NCBI RefSeq assembly: GCF_013402815.2
Contig: NZ_CP058601.1
Location: 4,092,001-4,156,000 of the forward strand
Reading direction: 5' to 3'
DNA length: 64,000 nucleotides
Origin: Natrinema halophilum
GTDB lineage: Archaea > Halobacteriota > Halobacteria > Halobacteriales > Natrialbaceae
How positions within the stretch are numbered: the stretch's first letter is position 1; every line of letters starts with the position of its first letter. Shown here in pieces: positions 8,251 through 18,314 of the stretch. The notes beneath the pieces were generated by a model. The model ran no database searches. It saw nothing but the letters and a program-made list of their open reading frames with translations, and was not told where the DNA came from. The translations under genes were made by a program, and so were the position numbers.

Positions 8251-9432
8251 TCAGTCGCTCGTAGACGAGCCATCCGAGTCTTCCGTTGGCATCTCGGTGC
8301 CTCCGTCGGCCTGACTCTGGAAGTCTTGATCCATCTCCTCGATGACCTCGTCGGGGTCGGATATCTCTGCGGGGTCCTTTCCTTCCTTGATAGCCTGTGC
8401 CTCCTGCTCCATCGCTTCGACGTCCATGTCTGCTTCCTGGTCTATCTCGCCGATGATCTCGGCGATATCGTCGAGACCGATCAGTTCGCGGGTTTCTTCG
8501 TCGAACTCGCGACTCTCGAGTTCCGCGCCGTTCTCTTTGACGTCGCTGCCCGAAAGGTGCTTGCCGTAGCGTCCGACGAGCGAGGAGAGTTCCTGTGGGA
8601 GGACGAACGTCGTCGATTCGCCCTGCCCGATATCGGCGAGGGTTTCCATTCCTTTGTCGATGACCGCGCGTTCGCCCATGGATTCGGCAGAGCGCGCGCG
8701 CAGCACGGTCGAGATCGCATCACCCTGCGCCTCGAGGATCTGGCTCTGCTTTTCACCCTGTGCCCGGATGATCTCGCTTTGCTTGTCACCTTCGGCTTTC
8801 TCGACGGCGCTGCGGCGTTCACCTTGCGCCTCGAGGATCATCGCGCGTCGTTTCCGTTCGGCGGAGGTCTGTTGTTCCATCGCGCGCTGGACGTCTTTCG
8901 AGGGGTTGACCTCTCGGACTTCGACCGATTCGACGCGGATCCCCCATTCGTCGGTGGGTTCGTCGAGTTCGGTACGGATGCGGGCATTGATTTCCTGGCG
9001 TTTGTTCAGCGTGTCGTCGAGTTCCATGTCACCCAGCACTGCACGAAGCGTGGTCTGTGCGAGATTCGAGACGGCGCGCTTGTAGTCGTCGACCTGAAGG
9101 AACGCCTTCTTGGCGTCCATTACCTTGATATAGACGACTGCGTCGGCCGTGACGGGCGAATTATCGCGGGTGATCGCCTCCTGTCGGGGAACGTCGAGCG
9201 TCTGGGTTCGCATATCGAATCGGTACGTGTTCGAGACGAACGGGGGGACGAAGTTGATCCCGGGCTGGAGCAACTTGCGGTACTCGCCGAAGACGGTCAG
9301 GGCACGTTTCTCGTAGGCGTCGACGATTTCGATTGCGCTGAGCAGTGCGGCGATCACGACGACGAGGACGAGCGCACCGACGGCCAGCAAAGCGGCGCCG
9401 GCGGTTTGCATGGGGAACAATTGTACGACCAT
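8251..9432 (-). CDS. SPFH/band 7 (stomatin-like) membrane protein
   Basis: 393 residues. An N-terminal transmembrane segment (about 10-33, ALLAVGALVLVVVIAALL) is followed by the SPFH domain (EKRALTVFGEYRKLLQPGIN, VPRQEAITRDNSPVTADAVVY). Next is a long coiled coil rich in EAQGE/KAEGDKQ repeats (about 205-260), then an acidic C-terminal tail. SPFH proteins form large membrane-attached oligomers linked to membrane microdomains and proteolysis. The gene directly upstream encodes NfeD, its usual partner, which strongly supports the call. The pair is separated by 71 bases and probably co-transcribed. Confidence 0.93.
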   Translation of the reverse strand: MVVQLFPMQTAGAALLAVGALVLVVVIAALLSAIEIVDAYEKRALTVFGEYRKLLQPGINFVPPFVSNTYRFDMRTQTLDVPRQEAITRDNSPVTADAVVYIKVMDAKKAFLQVDDYKRAVSNLAQTTLRAVLGDMELDDTLNKRQEINARIRTELDEPTDEWGIRVESVEVREVNPSKDVQRAMEQQTSAERKRRAMILEAQGERRSAVEKAEGDKQSEIIRAQGEKQSQILEAQGDAISTVLRARSAESMGERAVIDKGMETLADIGQGESTTFVLPQELSSLVGRYGKHLSGSDVKENGAELESREFDEETRELIGLDDIAEIIGEIDQEADMDVEAMEQEAQAIKEGKDPAEISDPDEVIEEMDQDFQSQADGGTEMPTEDSDGSSTSD

Positions 9433-9503
9433 ATTTCGAGGTTACGGCGGTGGGGAGAAAAGCGTTCCCTTATTTTAGCAACATATGGTACTGTAACACA
9501 CTG

Positions 9504-10127
9504 TCAGCTCGATTTCTCCGTTTCAGGCTCCGTACCGGATTCTGGTTCGGTTCCGGACCCCGGTTCGTCCCGTTCGTCGCCGCCATCGGCAGCCTCTCGC
9601 TCCTCGGTCCCGGACGTCGCTCGTTCACGTGCGAGTGCGCGGTCGATCTCGTCTTCGCCGATCGCGTCGATCGATTCGACGGTGAGGACGTTGCCGCCGC
9701 CCGGGTCGAGAACGATTATCTCCGCTCCTTCCTCGATCGTGCCGCCGGTCGTCCGCGCACTGTAGTAGGGAGCGAAGCCGCCTTCGTCGAGTTTGACCTC
9801 GCCACTTCGGTTCGTAACTGTCTCGGTGACGTAACCCGTCGTTCCCGCGAGCGAATCCGAGTCCGACGTCTGTGCCGTCCCCTTGCCGCCGTAGAAGTCG
9901 AACTCCCGGTAGACGTAGGCCGCGGCGAGCCCGATTACGAGCGTCAACCCTGCCAGCACCAGTACGTTCGCTGCGGGCGGAAAAAGCACGCCGATGAGCC
10001 CGGCACCGACCAGCGCGATCCCGATGACGATCAAATGGGCTCCCGGGGAGAGGGCCTCGAGGACCATCAATACGAGTCCCGCGATTAGAAGCAACAGCGG
10101 CACGTTCCCCATGAGGGATTCGACCAT
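9504..10127 (-). CDS. NfeD-family membrane protein
   Basis: 207 residues. Two to four transmembrane helices occupy residues about 8-68 (LLLLIAGLVLMVLEALSPG, LVLAGLTLVIGLAAAY). They are followed by an OB-fold NfeD domain (TTGYVTETVTNRSGEVKLDEG ending near LTVESID) and a low-complexity acidic tail with GTEPES-type repeats. NfeD proteins pair with SPFH/stomatin proteins, and here the partner gene follows directly. The pair probably maintains membrane organisation; the specific client is unknown. Confidence 0.9.
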   Translation of the reverse strand: MVESLMGNVPLLLLIAGLVLMVLEALSPGAHLIVIGIALVGAGLIGVLFPPAANVLVLAGLTLVIGLAAAYVYREFDFYGGKGTAQTSDSDSLAGTTGYVTETVTNRSGEVKLDEGGFAPYYSARTTGGTIEEGAEIIVLDPGGGNVLTVESIDAIGEDEIDRALARERATSGTEEREAADGGDERDEPGSGTEPESGTEPETEKSS

Positions 10128-10319
10128 AGTCGAGGTTAGGTCTCGCCCCGATTAAATGTTTACTGAGATCCAGGACTGATTTTATCGATCGGCGGCAGAC
10201 AGCGACGGTCAGGACGTCGAAGCGATCGGATCCGGGCTCGAAAACGGGTTCGAACGACGGGTGCGAGCCCGATCCGTATGAGAGGAGCCAGCACTGACGG
10301 CTGTACGCTGGGCCGTCGA

Positions 10320-10727
10320 TCAGCCCAACGGGATCGATACTAATCGGAGGAGAACGAGGAGCATCGCGATCGCTCCGAGGAGGACGAACACCGCGTTTTC
10401 GAGGTCTGGCTCTCCGGGTTCGACCGGCGTCGAGTTGGATTCCGGTGCGTACTCGTCTTCGGGTTGGGTTCCTCCGCCCGCGTCAGCGTCGCTCGAGTCG
10501 GAGAGATCGAGCGGAATCCCGTCCCACCCGCTGTCCTCGGTCTCTGCGTCCTCGCGGGGGCGTGTCTCCGTTCGTTCGACACGGTCGCTCGCGCCCCACT
10601 CGTCGCCGATCCCGCTCGAATCGGTCAGATCGGCGTTCGCCATCGGACCGTCGTCCGGTTCCGGCTCCGACGACTCGGACCGTTGGTCGTCGATATCGTC
10701 ACCGTGGCCGGACGGATCGTCTACCAT
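10320..10727 (-). CDS. Acidic protein with C-terminal membrane anchor
   Basis: 135 residues from the ATG at 10727 (MVDDPSGHGDD); an upstream in-frame ATG at 10772 is less likely. The first about 110 residues are highly acidic and low-complexity. One C-terminal hydrophobic helix (AVFVLLGAIAMLLVLLRLVSI) acts as a tail anchor. It resembles haloarchaeal DUF7312-type proteins as I recall them. It lies 64 bases after pyk on the same strand and before nfeD. Function unknown. Confidence 0.7.
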   Translation of the reverse strand: MVDDPSGHGDDIDDQRSESSEPEPDDGPMANADLTDSSGIGDEWGASDRVERTETRPREDAETEDSGWDGIPLDLSDSSDADAGGGTQPEDEYAPESNSTPVEPGEPDLENAVFVLLGAIAMLLVLLRLVSIPLG

Positions 10728-10791
10728 ATCCGTTCGTAGTTTCTCCGTCGTCAAAAAGCCGTGGTCCAGCATCGAGACGGGTTCACGTCAG

Positions 10792-12576
10792 TTAGGCCCG
10801 CTCGGTTCGGTCCCCGATATCGCCGCCGTAGACGACCCCTCGTTCAGCGTCGAGCGTAACGGTATCGCCGTCCGCATTCCCCTCGAAACCTGTGAGATCC
10901 GCGTCGCTGATCATGGGGAGACTCAGTTCGCGGGCGACAAGTGCCGGATACCCAGTCATTCCCCGCTCGGCGTCAACGATACCGACGATTCGGCTCGTAT
11001 CACCGGTAAACTCCTCGTCGAATTCGTCCGTAAGGGCGAGGATCGATCCGTCGGGAACGTCCGTCAGATCACCGTCCGAAATTCGGACGATGGGACCGGT
11101 CACTCGACCTTCGACGACGACTCGTCCGGTCGTCAGCGCGTCGGCAGCGACGTGGACCTTCAGCATATTCGTCGTGTTTGCCCCCTCGAGGTCGGTCATC
11201 ATGCCACAGAGGACGACGACGGTATCGCCGCTCGCGGCGACACCGGCGTCGAGCGCGGCCTGAACGGCTTTTTCGACGACGGCATCGGCACTCTGATCCG
11301 AAACGGGTGCGTACAACGGCGTTACCCCCCAGGTCAGTGCGAGCTGACGGCGCACCGCCTGACTCGGCGTCGAGGCGACGACCGGCACGCCGGGACGGTA
11401 CTTCGCCGTCTTCAGCGCCGTGTACCCGGATTCCGTCGCGGCGACGACCGCATCCGCACCGATATCCCTGGCCAGAAAACGCGCGGAGCGTGCCAGCGCG
11501 TCCGTTCGTGCCTCGCCGGAGGCGGGGACCCGTTGCTCGAGCAACTCGGCGTACTCACCCGAGTTTTCGACCTGAGAGATGATGCTATCCATCGCATCGA
11601 CGACGGCGACGGGGTGATCGCCGACCGCGGTTTCGGCCGACAGCATCACGGCATCGGTTCCGTCGAGGACCGCGTTCGCCACGTCCGAGGCCTCCGCACG
11701 CGTCGGCCGACGCGCGTGGACCATCGAATCGAGCATTTCCGTCGCTGTGATGACCGGTCGGCCTGCGTCACGGCAGTTGCGGATGATCCGCTTTTGGATC
11801 ATCGGTACGTCTTCCATCGGGCACTCCACGCCGAGATCGCCACGTGCGACCATCACGCCGTACGCGGCGTCGATGATCTCGTCCAGGTTCTCGACTGCAC
11901 CTGCGCGTTCGATTTTTGCGACGATCGGTATATCCGCACCGTCCTCCTCGAGTACCTCGTTGACCGCGTATACGTCGTCGGCGTCGCGGACGAAACTCGC
12001 CGCGACGAAGTCGACGCCCTTCTCGGCGGCCAACTCGAGGTCCTTGCGGTCCGACTCGGTGACGACGTCGAGATCCAGGTCGACGCCGGGAACGTTGACG
12101 CCCTTGCGGCCGCCCAGATCACCACCGGTATCGACCCGTGCGCGAATCGCACCGTCTTCGGCCGCTTCTCGTCTTTCGTCTGTGAGGACAGTCGTCTCGA
12201 TCAGTCCGTCGTCGAGCAGAATGCGATCTCCCGGCTCGACGGCGTCGATCGGCAGCGAGAGTCCGACTCTGTCCGGCGAGACCTCGTCTCCCTCGACGAA
12301 TCGAATCTCCGTGCCCGTTTTCAGCGTGACCGTCTCGCCCTCGGGCAGCGGTGCGGTCCGAATCTCCGGACCCTGCATGTCGAGCATGACTGCGACTGGC
12401 TTCGCTCGTTCCTCGTCGACCTCACGGATGCGATCGATCAGGGCTGCACGCGCGTCGCGGGTTCCGTGGCTCGCGTTGAGCCGCGCGACGGACATACCGG
12501 CAGCGGCAAGGTCCCGTATCGTCTCCCGATCGTTCGACGCCGGCCCCAGCGTACAGACGATCTTCGCGTTTCTCAT
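10792..12576 (-). CDS. pyk: Pyruvate kinase with C-terminal swivelling-domain extension
   Basis: 594 residues from the ATG at 12576 ([17 protein letters not shown]); the longer open frame upstream lacks family similarity. The TIM barrel carries [12 protein letters not shown], the catalytic-region motif [25 protein letters not shown], and [30 protein letters not shown]-type sequence. Residues about 470-594 form the extra C-terminal domain related to the PEP-utilising mobile domain, with [19 protein letters not shown]. The phosphohistidine of true PEP synthases is absent there, as usual for pyruvate kinases with this extension. It makes pyruvate and ATP from PEP and ADP, the last step of glycolysis. 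Promoter elements are visible (see 12586 and 12616). Confidence 0.96.
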   Translation of the reverse strand: MRNAKIVCTLGPASNDRETIRDLAAAGMSVARLNASHGTRDARAALIDRIREVDEERAKPVAVMLDMQGPEIRTAPLPEGETVTLKTGTEIRFVEGDEVSPDRVGLSLPIDAVEPGDRILLDDGLIETTVLTDERREAAEDGAIRARVDTGGDLGGRKGVNVPGVDLDLDVVTESDRKDLELAAEKGVDFVAASFVRDADDVYAVNEVLEEDGADIPIVAKIERAGAVENLDEIIDAAYGVMVARGDLGVECPMEDVPMIQKRIIRNCRDAGRPVITATEMLDSMVHARRPTRAEASDVANAVLDGTDAVMLSAETAVGDHPVAVVDAMDSIISQVENSGEYAELLEQRVPASGEARTDALARSARFLARDIGADAVVAATESGYTALKTAKYRPGVPVVASTPSQAVRRQLALTWGVTPLYAPVSDQSADAVVEKAVQAALDAGVAASGDTVVVLCGMMTDLEGANTTNMLKVHVAADALTTGRVVVEGRVTGPIVRISDGDLTDVPDGSILALTDEFDEEFTGDTSRIVGIVDAERGMTGYPALVARELSLPMISDADLTGFEGNADGDTVTLDAERGVVYGGDIGDRTERA

Positions 12577-12585
12577 ATCGGTAAA

Positions 12586-12602
12586 TAGGCGAGCATCGCC
12601 TA
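12586..12602. promoter_or_regulatory. 17-bp perfect palindrome in the pyk promoter
   Basis: TAGGCGA-GCA-TCGCCTA has 7-base arms and a 3-base centre, ending 9 bases before the pyk start codon. It sits between a TATA-like CTTTTAG (minus strand, about 12601-12608) and the expected leaderless start, where a bound repressor would block initiation. The regulator is not known. Confidence 0.5.
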
Positions 12603-12615
12603 AAAGATAGGGACT

Positions 12616-12631
12616 TACTCGAGTCCGAGTT
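12616..12631. promoter_or_regulatory. TrmB-like site upstream of pyk (one mismatch)
   Basis: TACT-N7-GAGTT matches the haloarchaeal TrmB consensus TACT-N7/8-GAGTA except for the last base. It lies directly upstream of the presumed TATA element of pyk, about 40 bases from the start codon. TrmB is known to control pyruvate kinase and other sugar-metabolism genes in Halobacterium. Assignment here is inferred from motif and position. Confidence 0.4.
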
Positions 12632-12714
12632 CTCATTTTTCCGTTTGAGACGGGACGTCGGACCCGTCGCTTGCAACGCGAGCCGTTTTTCGCGGTTCCG
12701 TTCTCCGATCGGAT

Positions 12715-13002
12715 ATGCCCACCTACGCCACGCTCGTCGACATCGACGACCGCGACGTTCAGAACGCGCAGGAACTGGCGTCGATCTGGGGCGAGATCAA
12801 AACGGAATTCGAAGAACACGACTCGCAACTCCGACACTCGTACGCCGTCCTCGGCGAATACGACTTCCTCATCATCTTCGACGCCGCCGACCGGGAAGCC
12901 GCGTTCAAGTCGGCCCTGACGCTCCATCGACACGGACTCGAGGGAAAGACGATGGCAATCGTAGACACCGATTCGTTCGCCAACCTGGTCGACGAGATCT
13001 GA
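12715..13002 (+). CDS. GYD-domain protein
   Basis: 95 residues. The pattern PTYATLVDIDD, then QLRHSYAVLGEYDFLIIFDA and a helix with AFKSALTLHRHG matches the GYD family: a small alpha/beta ferredoxin-like fold named for a Gly-Tyr-Asp motif, here GEYD. The biochemical role of the family is unknown. The gene is divergent from pyk across 138 bases and convergent with metG, so it is a single-gene unit. Confidence 0.8.
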   Translation: MPTYATLVDIDDRDVQNAQELASIWGEIKTEFEEHDSQLRHSYAVLGEYDFLIIFDAADREAAFKSALTLHRHGLEGKTMAIVDTDSFANLVDEI

Positions 13003-13123
13003 TGGCGACGGTACGTCGACCGACATTCTCGAGCGTGTCCCGATCCTCCATCGGCCGACACGGGCCGAGACAATCAACCCCGTAGCGATCCCGGCCGGTC
13101 CGAAACGGGAGTCGGAGGGTGAC

Positions 13124-15295
13124 CTATCGAATTTTCTCGCCGACGTCCGCGTCGCCGTGAGTCGTCAACAAGTCCGCCTCTTCGCCGGCAGCGAGTATCA
13201 TGCCGTTCGATTCGACGCCGAACAGTTCCGCTTTCTCCATGTTGGCGAGTAGAACGCATTTCTCGCCGGGTAGCTCGTCGAGATCGTGAAGCTGCTTGAT
13301 ACCCGCGACGACCTGCCGTGTCTCGACGCCGATGTCGACCTCGAGGCGCGCGAGGTCGTCCGCGCCTTCGATCCCCTCGGCCGTTTCGATCTTGCCGACA
13401 CGGATATCTAGCTCCTGGAAGTCGTCGAAACTGATTCGCTCCTCGGTTAGCGCCTCGAGATCAGCAGTATCTTCCATGTCCTCGGCTTCGCTCGCGTCCG
13501 TTTCGTCGCTTTCGGTTTCCGCATCGACGTCCGTAGACTCGCCGCCGTCGTCGCTCGAAGCCGCTTCGACTCGGTCTTCGAGTTTTTCGGTTAGTTCGGC
13601 GACGCGATCGTCCTCGATCGTTTCGAAGAGTTCGCCGGGTTCGTCGAAGGTCCGCGGTGGGGCTTCGAGTGCGTCCTCGAAGTGAGCGTCTGCGATATCG
13701 CCGTCTTCGCCGAGTTGGCCCCACAGCTGCTGGGCTTTGTCGGGGGTGATCGGCTCTACGAGGACGGCCACGGCCTTGGCGATCTGGACGCAGTCGCGGA
13801 TGACCTGTGCGGCCTCATCGGGTTCGTCGTCGGTGAGCTTCCAGGGTTCGTTTCGCTGGATGTACTCGTTCCCGAACTGCGCGAGCTGGGTCGCGGCCTG
13901 TCCAACCCCACGCATGGAGTAGTCGTTGACGCTTTCGCGTACGTCGCCGATCGCGCCCTCGATGCGTTCTCGAACGTCTGCGGAAACGTCCGCATCCGGC
14001 GTTCCCTCGTAGTTTCGATAGGCGAAGAGCAGCGACCGGTACCAGAAGTTGCCGACGGTGCCGACGAGTTCGCCGTTGACCTTCTCTTGAAAGGCGTCCC
14101 ACGAGAAGTCGACGTCCTGCTGGAGGCCACCGGTCGTCGTCAGGTAGTACCGCAGCAGGTCGGGGTGGAACCCCTCCTCGAGATATTCTTTCGCCCAGAT
14201 TGCCCGGTTCCGGCTCGTCGAGAGGCCCTTGCCGTTGATCGTGATGAAACCGGTCGCGGCGATCCCGCGGGGCGTATTGTAGCCCGCGCCCTCGAGCATC
14301 GCCGGCCAGAAGATCGTGTGGTGTTGAATGATGTCCCGACCGATGACGTGAACGATTTCGCCGCCGGAAGATCGGGGCTCTCCCGAGCCTCCGTTCGCTT
14401 CACTCGCGGAGACATCGTCCTTCCAGACTCGCTCCCAGTCGTATTCGTCTTTGCCGACCCGCTCGGAGTACTGCTTCGTCGAGGAGATGTACTCGATCGG
14501 CGCATCGACCCAGACGTAGAGGACGAGGTCGCTATCGCCGCCGTCGTCTCCGTTCGGATAGTCGATTCCCCAGTCCATATCCCGGGTGATACACCAGTCC
14601 TGCAGCCCGTCTTCGATCCACTGCCGGGGCTGGTTGCGCGCGTTCGAGGTCCCCTCGAGACCGTCCAAAAAGTCGGTGAGAAAGTCGGCAAACTCCGAGA
14701 CCTCGAAGAACTTGTGGGTTCGCTCGCGGTACTCCGCGGGATTGCCCGTGATCGTACTCGTCGGATTCTCGACTTCGCCCGGCTCGAGGTGGCGCTGGCA
14801 CCCCTCGTCGCACTCGTCGCCGCGGGCTTTCGCGCCGCAGTAGGGACAGGTCCCTTCGACGTACCGGTCGGGAAGGTACTGGTCCGCCTCGGGATCGTAG
14901 GCGACCTGAATCTCTTTTTCGTAGATGTAGCCCTTCTCGTCCAGTGTCTGGACGATTTCCTGGGTCTGTTCGGTGTTGGTCTCGTCGTGAGTGTGCCCGT
15001 AATTGTCGAAATCGACGTTGAACTGCGGGAACGTCTCCTCGTACTGGTGGTGCCATTCCAGCGCGAAGTCTTCCGGGTCGACCCCCTCCTGTTCGGCGTT
15101 GACCGCGACCGGCGTCCCGTGCATGTCCGATCCGCAGACGTAGATCGATTCCTGACCCAGCGCCTCGAGCGCGCGGTTGAACGCGTCTGCGCCGATGTAG
15201 CCCCGCAGGTGACCGATGTGTAGGTCGCCGTTCGCGTAGGGCAACCCGCAGGTCACGACGGCGGGCTGCTCCGTCGGAAACTCGTCGTGGCTCAT
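13124..15295 (-). CDS. metG: Methionyl-tRNA synthetase with C-terminal tRNA-binding domain
   Basis: 723 residues from the ATG at 15295 (MSHDEFPTEQPAVV). Class I signatures: DLHIGHLRGY (HIGH motif) and GKGLSTSRN, the archaeal form of KMSKS. A zinc knuckle is at about residues 145-170 (CPYCGAKARGDECDEGC). A strongly acidic linker (about 570-615) joins the anticodon region to a C-terminal EMAP-II/Trbp-like OB fold (about 618-723, FQELDIRVGKIETAEG). It charges tRNA-Met for initiation and elongation. There is no sign of an operon with either neighbour. Confidence 0.97.
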   Translation of the reverse strand: MSHDEFPTEQPAVVTCGLPYANGDLHIGHLRGYIGADAFNRALEALGQESIYVCGSDMHGTPVAVNAEQEGVDPEDFALEWHHQYEETFPQFNVDFDNYGHTHDETNTEQTQEIVQTLDEKGYIYEKEIQVAYDPEADQYLPDRYVEGTCPYCGAKARGDECDEGCQRHLEPGEVENPTSTITGNPAEYRERTHKFFEVSEFADFLTDFLDGLEGTSNARNQPRQWIEDGLQDWCITRDMDWGIDYPNGDDGGDSDLVLYVWVDAPIEYISSTKQYSERVGKDEYDWERVWKDDVSASEANGGSGEPRSSGGEIVHVIGRDIIQHHTIFWPAMLEGAGYNTPRGIAATGFITINGKGLSTSRNRAIWAKEYLEEGFHPDLLRYYLTTTGGLQQDVDFSWDAFQEKVNGELVGTVGNFWYRSLLFAYRNYEGTPDADVSADVRERIEGAIGDVRESVNDYSMRGVGQAATQLAQFGNEYIQRNEPWKLTDDEPDEAAQVIRDCVQIAKAVAVLVEPITPDKAQQLWGQLGEDGDIADAHFEDALEAPPRTFDEPGELFETIEDDRVAELTEKLEDRVEAASSDDGGESTDVDAETESDETDASEAEDMEDTADLEALTEERISFDDFQELDIRVGKIETAEGIEGADDLARLEVDIGVETRQVVAGIKQLHDLDELPGEKCVLLANMEKAELFGVESNGMILAAGEEADLLTTHGDADVGEKIR

Positions 15296-15498
15296 GGTCG
15301 CCACGAAGGGTCGGCGGGCGTAAAACCCGCCGGTTTCGATCGCCGGATCGACCGCGACGAAAGGTGAGGCAGGGTGCTCCTGTTAGACGTCGCCGTACCG
15401 ATCGCTGCAACGCTCTCGAGACGGAGGGACAGCGTCCGACACGCATCTTGCTACCCGACCCGTCACGGTGATGATCGGTGGGCTCACGTCTGATCGCT

Positions 15499-16740
15499 TC
15501 AGCTCCGCAGTATCGCGCTGTACCGATGGAGAGCGAACACGGCGATCAAGGCGAACAACGGGAGAACCGCGAACAGCTGGAACAGCGATTCGAACGACCC
15601 TTCCTCGAGGATGGTACCGGCGAGCGACGCCCCGAGTGAGCCGACGCCGAAGTTGATCGCGAACACGAGGCCGTAGCCGAGGCCCTGGCTCGCGTCCGGA
15701 ACGTACTTCGAGACGAGTGCGGACTGCAGCGGCGGTAACGTAAACAGCAACGTGCCGAAGAGAAACCCGGCGATCAATACGGTCGTTCCCCCGAGCGCGG
15801 AGAGTGCGAGCAACACGGCGCTGGTGCCGACGAACACCCCGAGAAGTACCGGCTCGGGTCCGTACCGCTCACCGAGGTTACCCCCTGCGATCTGACCGAC
15901 GGCACCGACCAGCAGGATCGCCGAGTAGACCCAGCGGCCGGGTTCGAAGGTGGCGCCGGCGATGTCCAGTGCCGGAAGGGTGCCGACGGTGTCGAGAAAC
16001 TGCGGCAGGAACGTCAAAACCCCGCGGTAGTACAGACCGGCTGCGACGTACATCACCACGAGCAGTCCGAAGGTCACGCGCAGGAACGAGCGTAACTGCT
16101 GCCAGATCCCCCCATCGACCGTGTACGCGGCGGCCTCGGGATAGTCGTCCGGGCCGCGCCACCAGAAGATGAACGCAAAGCCGATGAGCGGGATCGCAAG
16201 CAGCGGAAGGAGCGTCTGCCACCCGACGACGGTGAGTCCGATCGTCAACACCAGGGGTCCGAGGCCGATCCCGAGGTTTGCGCCGAGTCCGTGGTATGCA
16301 AAGCCCTTGCTTGGTTCGTCGCCTTCCCGACTGATGAGACTCAACGCGGGCGGGTGATAGAGACCCGCCGCCGCACCGACGAGTCCGAGCACGGCGGTGA
16401 GTCCGAGAAATCCGTCGACTAGCCGTATCAGCAAGAGCGCGACACCGGTCGCTCCGAGAAATATCGGAATGAGTACGTCTGCGCCCAGGTGATCGCTGAG
16501 AAGGCCTGACGGAATCGCGGTCACGCCGAATAGTGCAGCCATCACCGTGACGGCGAGGCCGATCTCGGTCTGTCCGACGTCGAACTGTCGGATCCAGATC
16601 GGAACGAACAGCGGAATCGACAACATCACGGCGTGGTCGAGCGCGTGGGCGACCGTCGTATAACCCAGCAGGTGTCGGTCGTGAGCCGAGAGGTGCCCAC
16701 GCAAGCCGGTCACGTCGGCGAATCGCGAGCGAGCACTCAT
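15499..16740 (-). CDS. MFS transporter
   Basis: 413 residues with about 12 hydrophobic helices. After a short basic leader, helix 1 contains HALDHAVMLSIPLFVPIW. The loop GLLSDHLGADVLIPIF corresponds to the MFS A-motif between helices 2 and 3. LGAAAGLYHPPALSLISRE is typical of MFS proteins related to sugar or small-molecule efflux. The substrate is not predictable. It lies upstream of metG on the same strand, about 200 bases away, and is preceded by an AT-rich 290-base gap toward mfnA. Confidence 0.88.
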   Translation of the reverse strand: MSARSRFADVTGLRGHLSAHDRHLLGYTTVAHALDHAVMLSIPLFVPIWIRQFDVGQTEIGLAVTVMAALFGVTAIPSGLLSDHLGADVLIPIFLGATGVALLLIRLVDGFLGLTAVLGLVGAAAGLYHPPALSLISREGDEPSKGFAYHGLGANLGIGLGPLVLTIGLTVVGWQTLLPLLAIPLIGFAFIFWWRGPDDYPEAAAYTVDGGIWQQLRSFLRVTFGLLVVMYVAAGLYYRGVLTFLPQFLDTVGTLPALDIAGATFEPGRWVYSAILLVGAVGQIAGGNLGERYGPEPVLLGVFVGTSAVLLALSALGGTTVLIAGFLFGTLLFTLPPLQSALVSKYVPDASQGLGYGLVFAINFGVGSLGASLAGTILEEGSFESLFQLFAVLPLFALIAVFALHRYSAILRS

Positions 16741-17032
16741 GGATGGTATTGTCCTTACTGATCCATATTGATAAGCCCAGTGTCTTCAAATACCTCTCAT
16801 TATGGCCCATAGATGGAACATACAAATTTTTCCTTAGCCGAATCTGTACAAACACTACTATATTATAGGTGCAGGGATAGCTCTCGAGTGTCAACCTGAC
16901 GCAGCTTTCACTCCGAGGTTCGACGGCTAACGAACACCAGATCCGCTTGCGGACGTACTCGCAGCGTCCGACGATCGATCGCCGAGCACCGTTAGCCGTT
17001 CTCGATTCGCTCAGTTCGGCCGGGCCATCCGG

Positions 17033-18118
17033 TCAATCGTCGCTCGCGACGGGCACGCTCGCGCGAACCTCGAGCCGATCCAGGTTCCCGATGAAGGAGG
17101 CTAGCATCTCGCGGGTGACGTGAGGCATGCAGACGACGCGCAGTTCGCCGGTCGCGGTTCTCGAAATGCGCCACCCTTTCGCCCGCAACGCGTCGAACGT
17201 CGATCGGGGGACGTCGGCTGCAACCAGCGGCAGCGTCGGATCGGCGACCCGATAACCCCGCTTTTCGAGGGCGTCGGCGAGCCACTCGGCGTTGTTCTGC
17301 GAACGGACGTACTGTCGCCGGTATCCGTCGGGCCACAGTTCCTCCATCGCGGCGACCGCGCTCGCGACGCCCGCACCCGAGCGGGTTCCGGTCAACGTCG
17401 CCTGGGACGTCGACTCGAGGTAGGGCGTTTCGACGGCGAGTTCGTCGAGCAAGTCCGGGGAACGAACGAGCAATCCGCCGGCGGGAACCGCTGCCTGCCC
17501 CATCTTGTGCGGATCGATCGCCATCGTATCGACGGCGGCGTGGTCGAAATGCCATTCGTAGTCGGTAAACGGAAGGACGTACCCGCCCCAGGCGGCGTCG
17601 ACGTGGAGCATGGACCCTGCGGCGTGGGCGATGTCGCCGAGTTCCGGAATCGGGTCGACGCGGCCGTACTCCGTCGTCCCGGCGACGCCGATCACCAGTA
17701 CGGTATCGTCGTCGACGCTTGCGCGCACGGCCTCGAGGTCGGCCCGATACCTGTCGTCGGTCGGGACGACTCGCAGTTCGACGCCGAGCAAGTCGGCGGC
17801 TTTCTGAAAACTGAAGTGTCCCGACTCGGGCATGACGACGTTCGGCGAGCGGGTGTCGGCCCGCTCACGGGCTATTCGAACGGCCTGAATGTTTGCCTCG
17901 GTTCCGCCGCTGGTAATGTAGCCCGACGGATCGTCCAGGCCTGCGATGTCGCCGAGGAGGGCGATGGCATCGTCTTCGAGTGCCGTCACGTTCGGATAGG
18001 TGCCGGGATCGCCGGGGTTCGTCGCGAGAAACCGCTCGGCCGCGTCGCGTGCGACCGGGTGGGGCTCCGTACACATCGACGAAAGAACCCGGTCGAACGC
18101 TTGCGGCTCGATTTGCAT
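17033..18118 (-). CDS. mfnA: L-aspartate (tyrosine) decarboxylase MfnA
   Basis: 361-residue PLP enzyme of the group II decarboxylase family. The PLP lysine is in [15 protein letters not shown]. The cofactor pocket is shown by [16 protein letters not shown] and [12 protein letters not shown]. In methanogens MfnA makes tyramine. In haloarchaea, which lack methanofuran, it is best assigned as aspartate 1-decarboxylase supplying beta-alanine for coenzyme A. The start [12 protein letters not shown] at 18118 is preceded by an AT-rich promoter region. Divergent from gatD. Confidence 0.92.
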   Translation of the reverse strand: MQIEPQAFDRVLSSMCTEPHPVARDAAERFLATNPGDPGTYPNVTALEDDAIALLGDIAGLDDPSGYITSGGTEANIQAVRIARERADTRSPNVVMPESGHFSFQKAADLLGVELRVVPTDDRYRADLEAVRASVDDDTVLVIGVAGTTEYGRVDPIPELGDIAHAAGSMLHVDAAWGGYVLPFTDYEWHFDHAAVDTMAIDPHKMGQAAVPAGGLLVRSPDLLDELAVETPYLESTSQATLTGTRSGAGVASAVAAMEELWPDGYRRQYVRSQNNAEWLADALEKRGYRVADPTLPLVAADVPRSTFDALRAKGWRISRTATGELRVVCMPHVTREMLASFIGNLDRLEVRASVPVASDD

Positions 18119-18314
18119 ATCACGTATGTAATCGGTCGACGGTTTATTTGTTGCGTTTGACGACGTTTCTCTACCGCAGTCCGTCCAGGTATGATCCGAC
18201 TCGAGTGGCTATGAAAATACTGTCGTGCACCGAACCGACGGACGTCCCGAAACGACAACAGTTGCATTTCGCGGAAAGCGTGCCTTCAAGTCCGCCGGGG
18301 CGCAACGCTCCCTC

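Noticed and set aside
12577-13077. Extension of pyruvate kinase by 167 N-terminal residues
   Set aside because: The extra stretch overlaps the GYD gene in antisense, and [12 protein letters not shown] is the normal start of the enzyme.
13682-15223. Long plus-strand open frame opposite metG (513 codons)
   Set aside because: It is antisense to a clear methionyl-tRNA synthetase; GC-rich halophile DNA keeps the opposite frames open. Similar shadows cover 8227-9765, 10435-12588 and 4232-5440.
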